Shown here: one piece after another, positions 4,861-5,615 of the stretch
Layout of the letters: the number at the start of each line of letters is the position of its first letter
How positions within the stretch are numbered: position 1 is the stretch's first letter
Origin: Alphaproteobacteria bacterium
Lineage (GTDB): Bacteria; Pseudomonadota; Alphaproteobacteria; RF32; CAG-239
DNA: 5,615 nt
Assembly: GCA_017452115.1 (NCBI GenBank)
Contig: JAFTNB010000014.1
Coordinates: forward strand, 1 to 5,615
Direction: 5' to 3'
Program-made: the position numbers and the translations under genes
Notes under the pieces: generated by a model
What the model saw: the letters and a program-made list of their open reading frames with translations, nothing else
The model's database searches: none
Told to the model about the DNA's origin: nothing

Positions 4861-5243
4861 GTTTTAAAGACAAAAAGTGTTGAAAAATTGCCGAAATGGA
4901 TTTCGTAGTGTTGGTTGTGTGAAATAGGTAATGGTGCGTTATTTGAATCGGTTAGAAATTTTTTATCCTCAAATAAAAATAAAAAACTTGACTCAAATTT
5001 GATAAATATACTTGCATTTTTAGATTCAGTGTTATAAAAGTAGACGAATTTATATGCAATTATTTTGCGAATCGCATCAAGAGGGCAAAATTGTCCGGCG
5101 GTTTGGTTCGGTTCACTATTAAAAATCCAGTTTTTCGCAACCTTCTGCGGTCGGGATTTGGCTGATGTCAATAGAATAGTCGCAGAAATGAGTTTGAAAG
5201 CAGAAATGTTTTCAGGCTCCAACCTAAAAGGAATTAAATCACT
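4861..5243 (+). other. rpoB upstream region, no supported gene
   Basis: This 383-nt stretch holds no convincing gene. It contains the 13-nt string ATTTGAATCGGTT (4941-4953), which also occurs in the rplK promoter (1869-1881). An A-rich tract (4971-4986) runs into TTGACT (4988-4993), with TATACT after only 13 nt. A possible promoter lies at 5012-5038. In the presumed rpoB leader, ATTTTGC (5062-5068) can pair with GCAAAAT (5085-5091), and CGCA (5136-5139) with TGCG (5146-5149). The 70-codon open frame at 5065-5277 overlaps the rpoB start in another frame and is probably accidental. Confidence 0.5.
5012..5038 (+). promoter_or_regulatory. Possible extended -10 promoter for rpoB
   Basis: TTGCAT (5012-5017) and TATAAA (5033-5038) are 15 nt apart, a short spacer, but TG at 5030-5031 gives an extended -10 (TGTTATAAA) that can compensate. 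A start near 5045 would leave a leader of about 200 nt before rpoB. The overlapping TTGACT/TATACT pair upstream has worse spacing. Confidence 0.4.
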
Positions 5244-5615
5244 ATGTTGGAATCTTATACGGGCAAACGGCGTGTAAGAAGAAGTTTCGGCAAGATTGAT
5301 GCTGTTGCAGATATGCCGAACTTAATCGAAGTTCAAAAAGGTTCTTATGACAGTTTTATCGAGGCAGATAAGAACGCTGAGAAATCAGAATTTGGTCTTG
5401 AAGAAGTTTTCAATTCTATTTTTCCTATTAAAGATTTTTCGGGCAATGGTGAATTAGAGTTTGTGAAATATGAACTCGAAGAGCCAAAATATGACGTTGA
5501 AGAATGTTTCAAACGTGATATGACCTATGCTGCTCCGATTAAAGCTACCTTACGTTTGGTAGTTTGGGATACAGATGAAGCTACAGGTGCTAAATCTATT
5601 CATGACATCAAAGAA
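5244..5615 (+). CDS. rpoB: DNA-directed RNA polymerase subunit beta (N-terminal part)
   Basis: RpoB is the second-largest subunit of the core RNA polymerase and, with RpoC, forms the catalytic cleft and the rifampicin-binding pocket. Only the first 124 residues are present; the frame is open to the window end and a full subunit would be about 1,300-1,400 residues. Seen here are the N-terminal segment ([12 protein letters not shown] at 7-18), [16 protein letters not shown] at 24-39, and the protrusion-domain start [19 protein letters not shown] at 60-78. These are followed by [10 protein letters not shown] (79-88) and [14 protein letters not shown] (96-109). The wording is alphaproteobacterial in style. 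The ATG at 5244 has AAGGA at 5228-5232, 11 nt upstream, a long spacing, but the residues align with the usual RpoB start. rpoC should follow outside the window. Confidence 0.98.
   Translation, partial: MLESYTGKRRVRRSFGKIDAVADMPNLIEVQKGSYDSFIEADKNAEKSEFGLEEVFNSIFPIKDFSGNGELEFVKYELEEPKYDVEECFKRDMTYAAPIKATLRLVVWDTDEATGAKSIHDIKE

Noticed and set aside
4833..5222. 129-codon minus-strand frame in the rpoB upstream region
   Set aside because: It crosses the T-run of the terminator and the presumed rpoB promoter, has no clear ribosome-binding site and no family resemblance.
5065..5277. 70-codon open frame before and across the rpoB start
   Set aside because: It overlaps rpoB in another frame, lacks a ribosome-binding site and has no recognisable domain.

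Overview
The window is a piece of a low-GC bacterial chromosome, most likely an uncultured alphaproteobacterium of the AT-rich, host- or gut-associated kind. This rests on the RpoB N-terminus, whose wording (MPNLIEVQK..., [35 protein letters not shown]) is alphaproteobacterial in style, and on the AT-rich codon use. No 16S gene or other marker is present, so the placement is an inference.

Left part (1-1333): an accessory module. The first gene encodes a 273-residue protein with a phage MuF/SPP1-gp7-like segment ending in NCRC, joined to a C-terminal Tlde1/DUF2778-type L,D-transpeptidase-like domain with an H-x9-C site (IHGG...SRGC). This is the architecture of a MuF-type polymorphic toxin aimed at peptidoglycan. 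It is followed by a 107-residue, three-helix membrane protein that appears to have its own promoter and is the natural candidate for the immunity partner. This pair is the most interesting item in the window.

Middle (1334-1852): mscL, a mechanosensitive channel gene with an added C-terminal zinc-ribbon-like tail, closed by a perfect 15-bp hairpin.

Right part (1864-5615): the ribosomal protein/RNA polymerase cluster rplK-rplA-rplJ-rplL-rpoB, with rpoB cut by the window end. secE-nusG, usually directly upstream of rplK, is absent; mscL and the toxin module occupy that place. Regulation is readable in the DNA. There is a sigma70-type promoter with a GC-rich discriminator before rplK and a leader hairpin that copies the L1-binding stalk of 23S rRNA (GTGGGAGG...CCACG). 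A 375-nt rplA-rplJ leader carries the conserved core of the L10-binding site. After rplL come a large imperfect palindrome, a strong intrinsic terminator, a near-consensus promoter, a second terminator about 120 nt later (together a candidate small RNA or attenuated rpoBC leader), and a weaker promoter before rpoB.

The r-proteins and RpoB work together in translation and transcription. L1 and L10 probably repress their own mRNAs, and the rplL-rpoB junction probably uncouples polymerase from r-protein expression.
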